Shown here piece after piece: positions 43,718 to 52,510 of a stretch of 56,420 nt of DNA; the stretch's first letter is position 1; every line of letters begins with the position of its first letter. A program made the position numbers and the translations under genes. The DNA is from Limosilactobacillus rudii. Lineage in GTDB: Bacteria > Bacillota > Bacilli > Lactobacillales > Lactobacillaceae. Where the stretch lies: NCBI RefSeq assembly GCF_014145455.1, contig NZ_JACIVB010000040.1, forward strand, positions 1-56,420, given 5' to 3'. The notes under the pieces were generated by a model that saw nothing but the letters and a program-made list of their open reading frames with translations, made no database searches and was not told where the DNA came from.

Positions 43718-45139
43718 ATGAAAAAATTAGAAAGTGTAAATTATAAAGGGTTTATTTGGCCTGTCATTATTGGCCTGATCTTATGGTTTATGACTCCTAT
43801 AAAACCAGCTGCTGTACCGGTTGCTGGTTGGCATATGTTTGCCTTGTTCGTTGCGACGATTATTGCATGTATTACTCGTCCATTACCAATCGGTGGGGTT
43901 TCAATTATTGCCTTTGCATTAACGGTCTTGACTAAGACAGTACCAATGGAAAAGGCAATTGTTGGGTTTGGTAATGCTTCAATTTGGATGATTGCCATGG
44001 CATTCTTCATTGCACGAGGCTTCATTAAAACAGGCCTTGGCCGACGGATTGCTTTGAATTTTGTTAAGGCTTTTGGTAAGCGAACTCTTGGGTTGGCTTA
44101 CTCATTAATTGGAGTTGACTTAATTCTTGCTCCTGCCACACCAAGTAACACTGCTCGTGCTGGTGGTGTTTTATATCCAATCATCAAATCATTGTCAGAA
44201 TCATTTGGCTCAGATCCTAAGAATGGAACATCACGAAAAATTGGTTCGTTCTTAATCTTTGCAGAATACCATGGTGATATGATTACCGCGGCAATGTTTA
44301 TGACGGCGATGGCTGCAAACCCGCTAGTTCAGACTCTTGCTAAGAGTAACGGTGTAAATATTACGTGGATTGGTTGGTTCTTAGCAGCCTTGGTACCAGG
44401 AATTATTTCATTGATTGTTGTACCATGGTTGATCTATAAGATGTATCCACCTGAGATCAAAGAAACACCTAATGCAAAACAATGGGCTGAAGATCAGCTT
44501 TCCGAAATGGGACCAATGAGTCTGCCAGAAAAGTTGATGGCTGTTATCTTTGTATTAGCTTTGATTCTTTGGATTGTTGGTAGCTTTATTGGCATTGATG
44601 CTACTCTTGCTGCCTTTATTGCATTAGGCCTCTTACTGCTATGTGGGGTTCTTAGCTGGCAAGATGTTCTTCATGAGACCGGTGCTTGGAACACTTTGAC
44701 ATGGTTCTCTGTTCTTGTCATGATGGCTGGTTCATTAACTAGCTTAGGTTTTATTCCTTGGTTAAGTAAGGCTGTCGGAAGTTCACTTCATGGAATGAAC
44801 TGGGTATTAGTATTAATTATTTTAATCGTTGTTTACTTCTACTCACACTACCTTTTTGCTAGTTCAACTGCTCATGTAACGGCAATGTACAGTGCATTCC
44901 TTGCTGTTGCTATTTCTGCTAATGTACCACCAATGTTAGCCGCCTTAATGCTTGGTTTCTTTGGTAACTTAATGGCTTCTACCACTCATTATGCTTCAGG
45001 TCCTGCCCCTGTACTTTTTGGTTCAGGTTATGTTCCTCAATCTAAGTGGTGGTCATTAAACTTTGTCCTTGGTATTTTCTATCTCGTTGTATGGATTGGA
45101 ATTGGAAGCCTGTGGATGAAGGTACTTGGTATGTGGTAA
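43718..45139 (+). CDS. DASS-family dicarboxylate transporter
   Basis: 473 residues with twelve or so membrane spans. Family motifs: the first SNT-like LAPATPSNTARAGG near residue 140 and the second ATTHYASGPAPVLFGSGY near 420 match the divalent-anion:Na+ symporter family (CitT/TtdT/SdcS). It likely imports malate or fumarate, or exchanges them for succinate. It is the third gene of the fumC-reductase-transporter cluster and ends in a strong terminator. Exact substrate and coupling ion cannot be read from sequence. Confidence 0.87.
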   Translation: MKKLESVNYKGFIWPVIIGLILWFMTPIKPAAVPVAGWHMFALFVATIIACITRPLPIGGVSIIAFALTVLTKTVPMEKAIVGFGNASIWMIAMAFFIARGFIKTGLGRRIALNFVKAFGKRTLGLAYSLIGVDLILAPATPSNTARAGGVLYPIIKSLSESFGSDPKNGTSRKIGSFLIFAEYHGDMITAAMFMTAMAANPLVQTLAKSNGVNITWIGWFLAALVPGIISLIVVPWLIYKMYPPEIKETPNAKQWAEDQLSEMGPMSLPEKLMAVIFVLALILWIVGSFIGIDATLAAFIALGLLLLCGVLSWQDVLHETGAWNTLTWFSVLVMMAGSLTSLGFIPWLSKAVGSSLHGMNWVLVLIILIVVYFYSHYLFASSTAHVTAMYSAFLAVAISANVPPMLAALMLGFFGNLMASTTHYASGPAPVLFGSGYVPQSKWWSLNFVLGIFYLVVWIGIGSLWMKVLGMW

Positions 45140-45166
45140 AACACTGCTAACAATTTAATATATAAG

Positions 45167-45212
45167 ATACCCAATAAATTTCTGTTAATACAGTTATTTA
45201 TTGGGTATTTTT
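45167..45212 (+). terminator. Strong terminator closing the fumarate cluster
   Basis: ATACCCAATAAAT (45167-45179) pairs perfectly with ATTTATTGGGTAT (45196-45208), then TTTT. Confidence 0.8.
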
Positions 45213-45213
45213 C

Positions 45214-45256
45214 GTGCAAATTTAAATTTTTTACGTATTTAAATTATAGGGGGAAA
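45214..45256 (+). promoter_or_regulatory. Conserved element upstream of Rpn gene, copy 2
   Basis: GTGCAAAT, TTTTTTACGTATTTA, TAGGGGGA in the same order as at 9947-9990. Start codon is about 30 bp further on, behind GAGGTG. Confidence 0.45.
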
Positions 45257-45285
45257 TCTCCAATAATAAAGTACGAGGTGTAATT

Positions 45286-46114
45286 ATGACGAAGACAATT
45301 CGTAATTGGAAAACAGCGGGATTAACTGATGACTTTATTTTTAATAAAGTAATGCTGGATGAAGAAATTTGCTTAGAGGTTATTCGACGAGTGTTGCCTG
45401 ACCTTGATATTCAAAAGATTGAAATTCCCAATGCACAAAAAGAAATGAAATTTGCACCAGATGCAAAAGGAATTCGATTTGATATTTACACTAAGGATGC
45501 CCATAATAATCGTTATGATGTGGAAATGCAAATGGAAAATAAGACAAATTTGATTAAGCGAATGCGGTATTACCAAGCTGTTAATGCTCTTGATAGCTAT
45601 GAGAAAGGTAAGGACTATCTTAAAGCTAATGATTCGTATGTAATCTTTTTTTTGCTGTTTTGATCAGTTTGGTTATGGAAATCAGTACTATACTGTTCAT
45701 AAACACATTGGTGAGTTTCCTAATGAAATTGTCAAAGACGGAAGTACCGATATTTATCTAAACATTCCAAGTAAAAAACACGCTGTGAGTCCGCAACTTC
45801 AAAATTTACTTGACTTGATGGCGAATAGAACTGTTGAACCTCATGACCCGCTTATCGTAAAATTAAAGGAGAGAATACGACTTGTTAAGCAAAGTAAGGA
45901 ATGGAGGGCTGAGTATATGCGACTTTCATTATTTGAAATGGATCAACGTCATGAAATTGAGGAAGCAAAAACAGAAGGAAAAATTGAGATGGTTAAGGGA
46001 ATGGTAAAACAACATCTACCTAAGGAACAAATTCTATCAGTATTGAAGTTCAGTGGATTAAGTGAGCGGGAAGCAACTAGCTGTTATGAGAAAGCTGTAG
46101 AGCAGTTAAAATAA
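45286..46114 (+). pseudogene. Frameshifted Rpn-family PD-(D/E)XK nuclease gene
   Basis: The first part (45286-45663) encodes the nuclease core with D66 in RFDIYTKD and E80-x-Q82 in VEMQMEN. The frame breaks at a run of eight T (45646-45653). Removing one T restores VIFFCCFDQFGYGN, which aligns with VIMFCNFDYFGRGW of the intact paralog at 10025, and continues to the stop at 46114 with the helical C-terminal tail. So this is one gene with a single-base expansion in a homopolymer. The truncated 125-residue product would keep the catalytic residues but lose the rest. Phase variation or a base-calling error are alternatives to decay. Confidence 0.82.
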
Positions 46115-46143
46115 GTTTTGTACAATTAGAAAGGGTTAAGACG

Positions 46144-47031
46144 ATGAACACTCGTGATTTACAATATTTTGTTATGTTGGTAAAACTAAAAAATTATACC
46201 CAAGTAGCAAATTACTTTAATGTTTCTCAACCTAGCATTACTCAAGCTATTCGTCGCCTTGAACAAGAGTTTGATACTAAATTGGTGCGCAAAGACCGGG
46301 TGCACCGAGATGAAATGATTACACGCAGCGGTCAGTTATTGTATAAAAAGGCACTTACGATTAATAATAAAATTGATATTGCTCATTATGAAATTGCTCG
46401 TTCCGATCAGCGCCAGATTAAATTTGGATTGCCGCCAATAATCGGAAAAATGTATATTTCGCATATTGTGGGAGAGTTTTCTAAAAGCCTTTTACAGCGT
46501 ATAAGAATTGTTTCTGTTGGTTCGCATGACCTTTTAACCCAGTTACAGGAAGGTAAACTGGATATTGCGATACTTGGATCGACTGCCCCGATTAATCAAC
46601 CAGGGATCTTCGCGGAATTAATTACAACGCGACCTTTTAGTGTAATTGTAAGTGCTGATAACCCCTTGGCAAAGAAAAAAATAGTTAGTTTTCGGGACTT
46701 AACAAACGAATTATTTATTAATTATGATCAGCAATATGTTCATAAAGCAGCCTTTCAAGCTTATTGTACCTATGCTCAGATAAAGCCACGAACGGCAGTG
46801 TATAAAGTTCCTAATATTTCGTGGATTAAGGAATTAGTTCGGCAGAATAAGGGAATTAGCTTAATGGTTGAAGACGCGGTTAAAGATGAACCCGGAATTG
46901 TAGCATTAAAAATTACTGATCCCATCCCAGAAAAATTCTATATTTCAATTGCGACAAGGGAAGATTATATCTTGAGTGAAGATGAAGAACAATTAGTCGC
47001 GCAATTAAAGAAAATTACCCCAACAGCTTGA
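46144..47031 (+). CDS. LysR-family regulator, paralog of the MleR-like protein
   Basis: 295 residues. Helix-turn-helix MNTRDLQYFVMLVKLKNYTQVANYFNVSQPSITQAIRRLEQEF at the N terminus; inducer domain begins KFGLPPIIGKMYISHI, matching FGLPPIIGNYYFPP of the other LysR in this window. ATG 46144 has GAAAGGGTTAAG upstream. It lies 29 bp after the broken Rpn gene and downstream of the dicarboxylate cluster, so it could regulate that cluster, perhaps with different inducer specificity from the MleR-like copy. Confidence 0.82.
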   Translation: MNTRDLQYFVMLVKLKNYTQVANYFNVSQPSITQAIRRLEQEFDTKLVRKDRVHRDEMITRSGQLLYKKALTINNKIDIAHYEIARSDQRQIKFGLPPIIGKMYISHIVGEFSKSLLQRIRIVSVGSHDLLTQLQEGKLDIAILGSTAPINQPGIFAELITTRPFSVIVSADNPLAKKKIVSFRDLTNELFINYDQQYVHKAAFQAYCTYAQIKPRTAVYKVPNISWIKELVRQNKGISLMVEDAVKDEPGIVALKITDPIPEKFYISIATREDYILSEDEEQLVAQLKKITPTA

Positions 47032-47079
47032 CAAGCGCCGTATAATAGTTAAGAGAATTAATGAAGGAGTTAGATTAGC

Positions 47080-48447
47080 TTGAGCATCGATAATGACACA
47101 ACGATAAATGATTTTGAACCAACGGAACATTTGTCAGACAAGCACCATATGGCAATCCCATGGCATGATTTTTTTACGAATGATAATTTTACTCCCGCAT
47201 ATGAAGCAAACTTAATTGAACGAGCGGCGATTGTTGGTCGAATTGGTTTGATGATGCTTTCCTATGGTACTGGAGCATGGCGGGTCCGTGACTCAATGAA
47301 TACAGTTGCGCGAACCCTAAAAATGACTTGTTCGGTTGATATCGGTTTGGTTTCTCTTGAATATACTTGTATGGATGCGCATCACAGTTATACTCAGGCA
47401 ATCTCCCTTCCTAGTACAAGCGTTAATACAACAAAGCTTTCTAAAATGGAACGATTTATCAAGGAATTTGATAAAAAGGGAAGCGAGATGACTATTGGCG
47501 AAATTCATGCACGATTAGAAAAAATTGCCCATTCAAAGGGAAATTATGCCCCATACCAGGTAGGGTTAGCGGCGGCTCTTGCTTGCAGCGCCTTCGTCTT
47601 TTTACTTGGTGGTGGTCCTGTTGAAATGTTTTGCAGCTTTATTGGTGCAGGGTTAGGTAATTATGTTCGTCGTAAATTAATTGATCGTCATATTACCTTA
47701 TTTGCGGGGGTAGCCGTTGCCGTAGCGGTCGCCTGCTTATCTTACTTATTAGCATTAAGCTTAATGCAATTGGCATTTAATGTTAGTTCCCGTCATGAAG
47801 CTGGCTATATTGGGGCAATGCTATTTATTATTCCCGGTTTTCCATTTATTACTAGTGGCCTTGATATTTCTAAGCTGGATATGCGATCAGGGCTTGAGCG
47901 AATGACATATGCAATTGCAATTATTACTGTTGCGACCTTAGTTGGGTGGATTGTTGCATTAATGGTCAATCTTCGGCCGGAAAACTTTGCAGCTTTACCG
48001 TTATCGGCGTTAATGATGTTTTTGCTCCGGCTTCCGGCAAGTTTTTGTGGGGTGTTTGGCTTCTCAATTATGTTTAATAGTACGCCAAGGATGGCAGCAA
48101 CAGCTGGTTTTATTGGGGCAATTGCAAATACCCTTCGTTTGGAGATAACGGATTTAACAGGAATTCCAGCGGGTGCTGCTGCTTTTATTGGCGCATTAGT
48201 CGCGGGATTACTAGCGGCGGTTGTTAAGAAAAAGATTCAATACCCGCAAATTTCCATTACGGTACCTTCAATTGTGATCATGGTACCTGGGCTATATATG
48301 TATCGGGCAATGTATAATATTGGACTGACTTCGATTAGTGTGGGAACATTATGGATGACTAAAGCATTAATGATTGTCGTATTCTTGCCAATGGGGTTAA
48401 TTGCTGCACGTATCCTTACAGATACCAAGTGGCGTCATAATGGGTAA
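47080..48447 (+). CDS. Threonine/serine exporter family protein (fused ThrE)
   Basis: 455 residues with a TTG start and AAGGAG upstream. The N-terminal half begins with a soluble region containing LMMLSYGTGAWRVRDSMNTVAR, the ThrE (DUF1212) motif, followed by about five spans. The C-terminal half (from about residue 300) matches the ThrE_2 (DUF3815) membrane domain with FCGVFGFSIMFN and VPSIVIMVPGLYMYRAMY. In many Firmicutes these halves are two genes; here they are fused. Family members export threonine and serine; substrate here is unproven. Confidence 0.83.
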   Translation: MSIDNDTTINDFEPTEHLSDKHHMAIPWHDFFTNDNFTPAYEANLIERAAIVGRIGLMMLSYGTGAWRVRDSMNTVARTLKMTCSVDIGLVSLEYTCMDAHHSYTQAISLPSTSVNTTKLSKMERFIKEFDKKGSEMTIGEIHARLEKIAHSKGNYAPYQVGLAAALACSAFVFLLGGGPVEMFCSFIGAGLGNYVRRKLIDRHITLFAGVAVAVAVACLSYLLALSLMQLAFNVSSRHEAGYIGAMLFIIPGFPFITSGLDISKLDMRSGLERMTYAIAIITVATLVGWIVALMVNLRPENFAALPLSALMMFLLRLPASFCGVFGFSIMFNSTPRMAATAGFIGAIANTLRLEITDLTGIPAGAAAFIGALVAGLLAAVVKKKIQYPQISITVPSIVIMVPGLYMYRAMYNIGLTSISVGTLWMTKALMIVVFLPMGLIAARILTDTKWRHNG

Positions 48448-48462
48448 GGAGGCCGTTATTGT

Positions 48463-49113
48463 ATGATTGCAGAGTACCCACCAGAGTTGTTAGCAGAGGT
48501 AAAAGAAAAAACTATTGGTTGTCGCTTAACGGGCTTTACTCCTGGACAAGGATTATTAGAGCCTGACTTAATGTTAGTTGGTGAAGCACCAGGAAGGCAT
48601 GAAGAACAGGTTAACATCCCGTTTTCCGGTGCATCAGGTCAAGAATTAATGGGTTTCATTGAGTCGATCGGCTACTCACGATCAACTGTTTACATAACGA
48701 GTGTGGTACGACAACGGCCTTATAGTATAAAAAAGGTTCGTGATAAAAAGACGGGTGAGATAATAGAAAAATATCCTAATCGGACTCCCACAAAAAAAGA
48801 AGTTTTAGCATTTGCGCCGTTGTTTGACTGGGAATTGGCGACTGTAAAGCCCAGCGTAATCGTGCCGTTAGGAAATACCGCCTTACAACGATTACTAGGT
48901 AGGAAAGCCAATATCGGCGAACTTCATGGTCAATTACTTCACGAACCAATCCAGCATGCTAATCATGATCATGACGGTTATCAAATGACGAGAGAAAAGT
49001 ATTGGTTAATGCCAATGTACCATCCAGCTGCCGTTCTCTATGCTCGACGATTAGAACCGACTATTAAAGCTGATTGGCAGCGATTGGGACAACAGATAAA
49101 AAGATTTAAATAA
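48463..49113 (+). CDS. Uracil-DNA glycosylase superfamily protein lacking Fe-S cysteines
   Basis: 216 residues, starting 15 bp after the exporter gene. Family-4/5-like motifs: MLVGEAPGRHEEQVNIPFSGASGQ near residue 36 (catalytic loop), IVPLGNTALQRLLG near 133 and MPMYHPAAVL near 190. The protein contains only one Cys (IGCRL), so the four-cysteine iron-sulfur cluster of family 4 is absent. It may remove uracil or another deaminated base from DNA, or belong to the uncharacterised UDG-like clade in lactobacilli. Confidence 0.78.
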   Translation: MIAEYPPELLAEVKEKTIGCRLTGFTPGQGLLEPDLMLVGEAPGRHEEQVNIPFSGASGQELMGFIESIGYSRSTVYITSVVRQRPYSIKKVRDKKTGEIIEKYPNRTPTKKEVLAFAPLFDWELATVKPSVIVPLGNTALQRLLGRKANIGELHGQLLHEPIQHANHDHDGYQMTREKYWLMPMYHPAAVLYARRLEPTIKADWQRLGQQIKRFK

Positions 49114-49140
49114 TTATTATACATTTACGAATGGTCGTCG

Positions 49141-49212
49141 TATAATGGTCTACAGTTTGAAAATAAAAATTATGGCCTCTAACGTTTGGCAAAGCCGAGC
49201 GCTAGGGGCCCT
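49141..49212 (+). promoter_or_regulatory. Promoter and long leader hairpin of the DHA2 transporter gene
   Basis: TATAAT at 49141-49146 with a weak TATACA 17 bp upstream. Just after the expected start, 49174-49190 (GGCCTCTAACG...) pairs with 49194-49210 (...CGCTAGGGGCC) in a 17-bp imperfect stem. There is no T run, so it is not a clear terminator. An ORF of 21 codons (49173-49238, MASNVWQSR...) overlaps the hairpin but has no ribosome site. Confidence 0.4.
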
Positions 49213-49265
49213 ATTGTTGCTAATTGAGAAAAGATAATATGCTAATAAATTTAGGAGATGATAGG

Positions 49266-50789
49266 TTGGAACAGCAGCAACGACGGACGATTGTGACTGG
49301 AGCATTATTACTATCTAATATTATGGCCGGAATGGACGGAACAATTGTCAATACAGCATTACCAGCAATTACCAGTGACCTTCATGGATTGCAGTATATG
49401 GGGTGGATTATCGCTACGTTCCTTTTGGGAATGGCGGTTGCAACACCACTGTGGAGTAAATTTGGTGAACATAAAGGAAATAAGCAAGCATATATTATTG
49501 CCACTTCAATGTTTTTAGTGGGGGCGATTTTTCAGGGGTTAGCGCCTAATATTCTTTGGTTTATAATTGCACGAACCATCATGGGAATTGGTGCCGGAGG
49601 AATGAATACCATCCCGTTTATTGTGTTCGCTGAATTATACGAAAACCTTAAGAAAAGGGCCGAAGTTTTGGGGATTGCTAGTGCTTGTTTTGGAACGGCT
49701 TCAATTATCGGTCCTTTATTAGGGGGATGGATTGTTGATGCTTTAAGCTGGCACTGGGTCTTTTACGTTAATGTTCCGATAGCGCTTGTGGCGATTACGA
49801 TTGTTAGTTTATTTTACAAGAATGTTAGAATGCAGGCTGCTGGTAAGCCGGTTGACTATTTGGGAGCAAGTCTTTTGGTAATCAGTTTAGTAATGATTCT
49901 TGTGGCGGTTCAATTAATCGGTACTACTTCTGGAATGGTAGTGGCAATACTAATGATTATTGGCTTATTCCTTCTAGGATGGATGGCTAAGGTTGACAGT
50001 AAAGCAGCTGATCCGATTGTCCCTAGTCGTCTATTTAAGAATCGCGAATTAGTAATTGATTTTGCATTATTTGTCATTATTTGGGGCTCATTTATTGCTT
50101 TTGTGACTTATATTCCAATGTGGGCACAGGGAATTTTAGGTCTTAGTGCTCTTCTTGGAGGAATGACGCAAATTCCGGGGGCAGTGACTAACTTTATTGG
50201 CTCGGAACTAGTACCCGTCCTTCAAGAAAGATGGGGCAAGTACTGGATTGTTACTTGTGGTGCTGCATCTATTTTTATTGCATACTTAGGAATCATGATT
50301 GGCGGTCAGCATACGCCATTCTGGTTGCTTTTAGTCATGGGCGCGTTTGAAGGCTTTGGCGTTGGCTTAGTTTTTAATATTTTACAGATAAACGTGCAAA
50401 CTGATGCTGAGTTGCGTGATGTACCAATTGCTACCTCATTAGGCTATCTTTTACGAATTCTTAGCCAGACTTTAATGTCAGCAGTTTATGGAGTGATTCT
50501 TAATCAGGAATTATTCCGTGGCGTGCAGGCTCATCATGACATCACGCTTAAAATGTTAAACCAATTGTCCAATGCGAAAACTGCTGGTAACCTGCCGACA
50601 ACATTATTGCCAACGATGCGGACAATCCTATATTCGGGATACCATAACATTATTGTGGCAGCTGTTATCTTAATTGTTATTGCGCTAGTCTTAGTTATTT
50701 CGTTAGGGTGGAGAAACCATTGTCAACAAGAAGCACCAACTGCTTTAGATAAATTTAAGGAACCTGAATCTAAAAGCGTGATACGATAG
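49266..50789 (+). CDS. DHA2-family MFS drug efflux transporter (14 spans)
   Basis: About 507 residues. TTG 49266 has AGGAG eight bases upstream and is the best start; ATG 49239 in the same frame is the alternative. Motifs MDGTIVNTALPAI (motif D1), the GKLGDxxG-like block (SKFGEHKGNKQ), GAGGMN in TM4 and GIASACFGTASIIGPLLGGWI (motif C, antiporter type) define the EmrB/QacA group. It would export hydrophobic cations or antibiotics with proton exchange. The following esterase gene is 36 bp downstream. Confidence 0.85.
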   Translation: MEQQQRRTIVTGALLLSNIMAGMDGTIVNTALPAITSDLHGLQYMGWIIATFLLGMAVATPLWSKFGEHKGNKQAYIIATSMFLVGAIFQGLAPNILWFIIARTIMGIGAGGMNTIPFIVFAELYENLKKRAEVLGIASACFGTASIIGPLLGGWIVDALSWHWVFYVNVPIALVAITIVSLFYKNVRMQAAGKPVDYLGASLLVISLVMILVAVQLIGTTSGMVVAILMIIGLFLLGWMAKVDSKAADPIVPSRLFKNRELVIDFALFVIIWGSFIAFVTYIPMWAQGILGLSALLGGMTQIPGAVTNFIGSELVPVLQERWGKYWIVTCGAASIFIAYLGIMIGGQHTPFWLLLVMGAFEGFGVGLVFNILQINVQTDAELRDVPIATSLGYLLRILSQTLMSAVYGVILNQELFRGVQAHHDITLKMLNQLSNAKTAGNLPTTLLPTMRTILYSGYHNIIVAAVILIVIALVLVISLGWRNHCQQEAPTALDKFKEPESKSVIR

Positions 50790-50825
50790 TAATAACAGTT
50801 ATTAAAATAAGGAGAGCTAATTTTT

Positions 50826-51812
50826 GTGGAGAAAATTAAAAAATTGAATGCTCAAGTTGCTAGCCACCTAGCTAATAATCTTGAAAACAGTCTTCGGGAC
50901 TTGCGACGATGTGGGGCACACCGCTCTAACAAAGCGACCTTTGTAGAAATGGGAATTCAGCTAAGTGGCTTTAAGGCAGATTTAGCAGAAAATAATAAGT
51001 TTAATGCAATGATTAGCAATGCACGGATTGATAACAATGTTCCCTATTACTTGCCATCAATAGGAATGAAAGTTAATACACAGCGATTAGAAGATCATAA
51101 TTTAACAACTTATGTATTAAATAACCATGGGGATGAACAGGCAGTTATCCTCTATCTAACAGGTGGGGCCTATGTTCAACGGCCAGATAAGACCCATTGG
51201 CAATATTTAGACCGTCTAGCTAGAAAAAGTGGCGCTAAAATTTATGTTCCAATTTATTCTCTAGTTCCGCAAGCAACTTATCAGCAGGCATATCAAGAGA
51301 TAGCGAACTTGTATAGTAAACTTTATAATTTATTTCCGGCTAGTCGAATTACGATTATGGGCGATTCTGCTGGTGGTGGCCTAGCAGCTGGTTTTTGCGA
51401 ATATCTTGGCAAAAAGGGTCTTCCTCAGCCGGGACACTTAATTTTATTTTCTCCGTGGCTTGACCTTGATTTAACTAACCCACTTATTAACAAATATTCC
51501 ACATCTGATGTTACACTAGCAGTAAATGGTTTACGGAAAATTGGCACAATGTGGGCGAGCGATACTGGTCACCGTGATTATCGATTGAGTCCGCTTTATG
51601 GTAATTTTGACCAATTACGCGATGTGACGATTTTTGTTGGTACAAGAGAAATTATGTACCCGGATACAGCCTTGTTTGCACAGAAGTTACGTGAAGCAGG
51701 GATTCCAGTCAAATTTAGTGTGGGCCGTGGACTATTTCATATTTATCCGCTCTACCAGCTTCCCGAAGCTAAGGTAGTGATGGAACAGGTTGTTACTATT
51801 ATTAATGATTAA
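50826..51812 (+). CDS. Alpha/beta hydrolase, HSL/acetyl-esterase-like
   Basis: 328 residues with GTG start and AAGGAG nine bases upstream. The oxyanion motif is YLTGGAYV (variant of HGGG), the nucleophile GDSAGGGLA is near residue 185, the catalytic Asp is likely in REIMYPDT and the His in GLFHIYPLY near 305. No signal peptide. Cytoplasmic carboxylesterase; substrate unknown. It sits between an efflux transporter and a DJ-1 family gene in what may be one transcript. Confidence 0.82.
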   Translation: MEKIKKLNAQVASHLANNLENSLRDLRRCGAHRSNKATFVEMGIQLSGFKADLAENNKFNAMISNARIDNNVPYYLPSIGMKVNTQRLEDHNLTTYVLNNHGDEQAVILYLTGGAYVQRPDKTHWQYLDRLARKSGAKIYVPIYSLVPQATYQQAYQEIANLYSKLYNLFPASRITIMGDSAGGGLAAGFCEYLGKKGLPQPGHLILFSPWLDLDLTNPLINKYSTSDVTLAVNGLRKIGTMWASDTGHRDYRLSPLYGNFDQLRDVTIFVGTREIMYPDTALFAQKLREAGIPVKFSVGRGLFHIYPLYQLPEAKVVMEQVVTIIND

Positions 51813-51824
51813 TGAGGTGATATT

Positions 51825-52397
51825 ATGCCAAAAGTTGCTGTAGTTTTCGCACCAGGTTGTGAAGAAGTGGAAGGATTGACTATTGTTGATGTTCTGCGAA
51901 GAATGGGAATTGAGACAACGATGGTTGGCCTAGAGGGTATTCATGTTCCTGGGGCACACGGGATTGAACTAACCTGTGATGAAATAATGGATGATAAGCT
52001 TTTAGATTATGACGTGGTTGCTTTTCCTGGTGGTCGTGGCGGTGCCCAGAAATTGCGCGATAATGACCAATTAATGAAACTGATGCAAAAGCGAAACGCA
52101 GAAAATAAGTGGGATGCAGCGATGTGTGCTGCACCAATTGCTTTAGCGCGTTATGGACTATTAGATGACCATAATTACACTTGTTTTCCCGGAATTAATG
52201 AAGAAATCGCCAAAGTTGCGCCAACGGCAAACTTTAAAACTGAGATTACAGTTGTGGACCAGGATGGAAAGATTATTACTAGTCGTGGTCCAGCTACGGC
52301 CTTAGCATTTGCTTATCAAATTGCAGAAGTACTTGGCTATAACACTGATAAAATCAAACATGAAATGCTCTATGACTATTTAATGAATGAGCGATAA
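51825..52397 (+). CDS. DJ-1/PfpI family protein
   Basis: 190 residues from ATG 51825 with GAGGTG upstream. Class I glutamine amidotransferase-like fold; nucleophile-elbow Cys in DAAMCAAPIAL near residue 102, an acidic residue in GCEEVEGL near 15, and FPGGRGGA near 69 are the DJ-1 hallmarks. Relatives act as glyoxalases, deglycases or chaperones in stress. It lies 12 bp after the esterase gene, so cotranscription is likely. The exact activity is open. Confidence 0.85.
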   Translation: MPKVAVVFAPGCEEVEGLTIVDVLRRMGIETTMVGLEGIHVPGAHGIELTCDEIMDDKLLDYDVVAFPGGRGGAQKLRDNDQLMKLMQKRNAENKWDAAMCAAPIALARYGLLDDHNYTCFPGINEEIAKVAPTANFKTEITVVDQDGKIITSRGPATALAFAYQIAEVLGYNTDKIKHEMLYDYLMNER

Positions 52398-52437
52398 CAT
52401 AGTGGACAAGTTTTGACTTTACCATTTTATAAAAAAC

Positions 52438-52485
52438 AATAGGGTTCAAATATCCAGAATTTTCCAGGATGTTTGAACCCTATTT
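52438..52485. terminator. Strong bidirectional terminator
   Basis: AATAGGGTTCAAA.ATCC (52438-52455) pairs with GGAT.TTTGAACCCTATT (52468-52485). A and T flanks serve both the DJ-1 and mprF genes. Confidence 0.8.
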
Positions 52486-52510
52486 ATAATTGTTAATAAC
52501 AATAGCGTCA

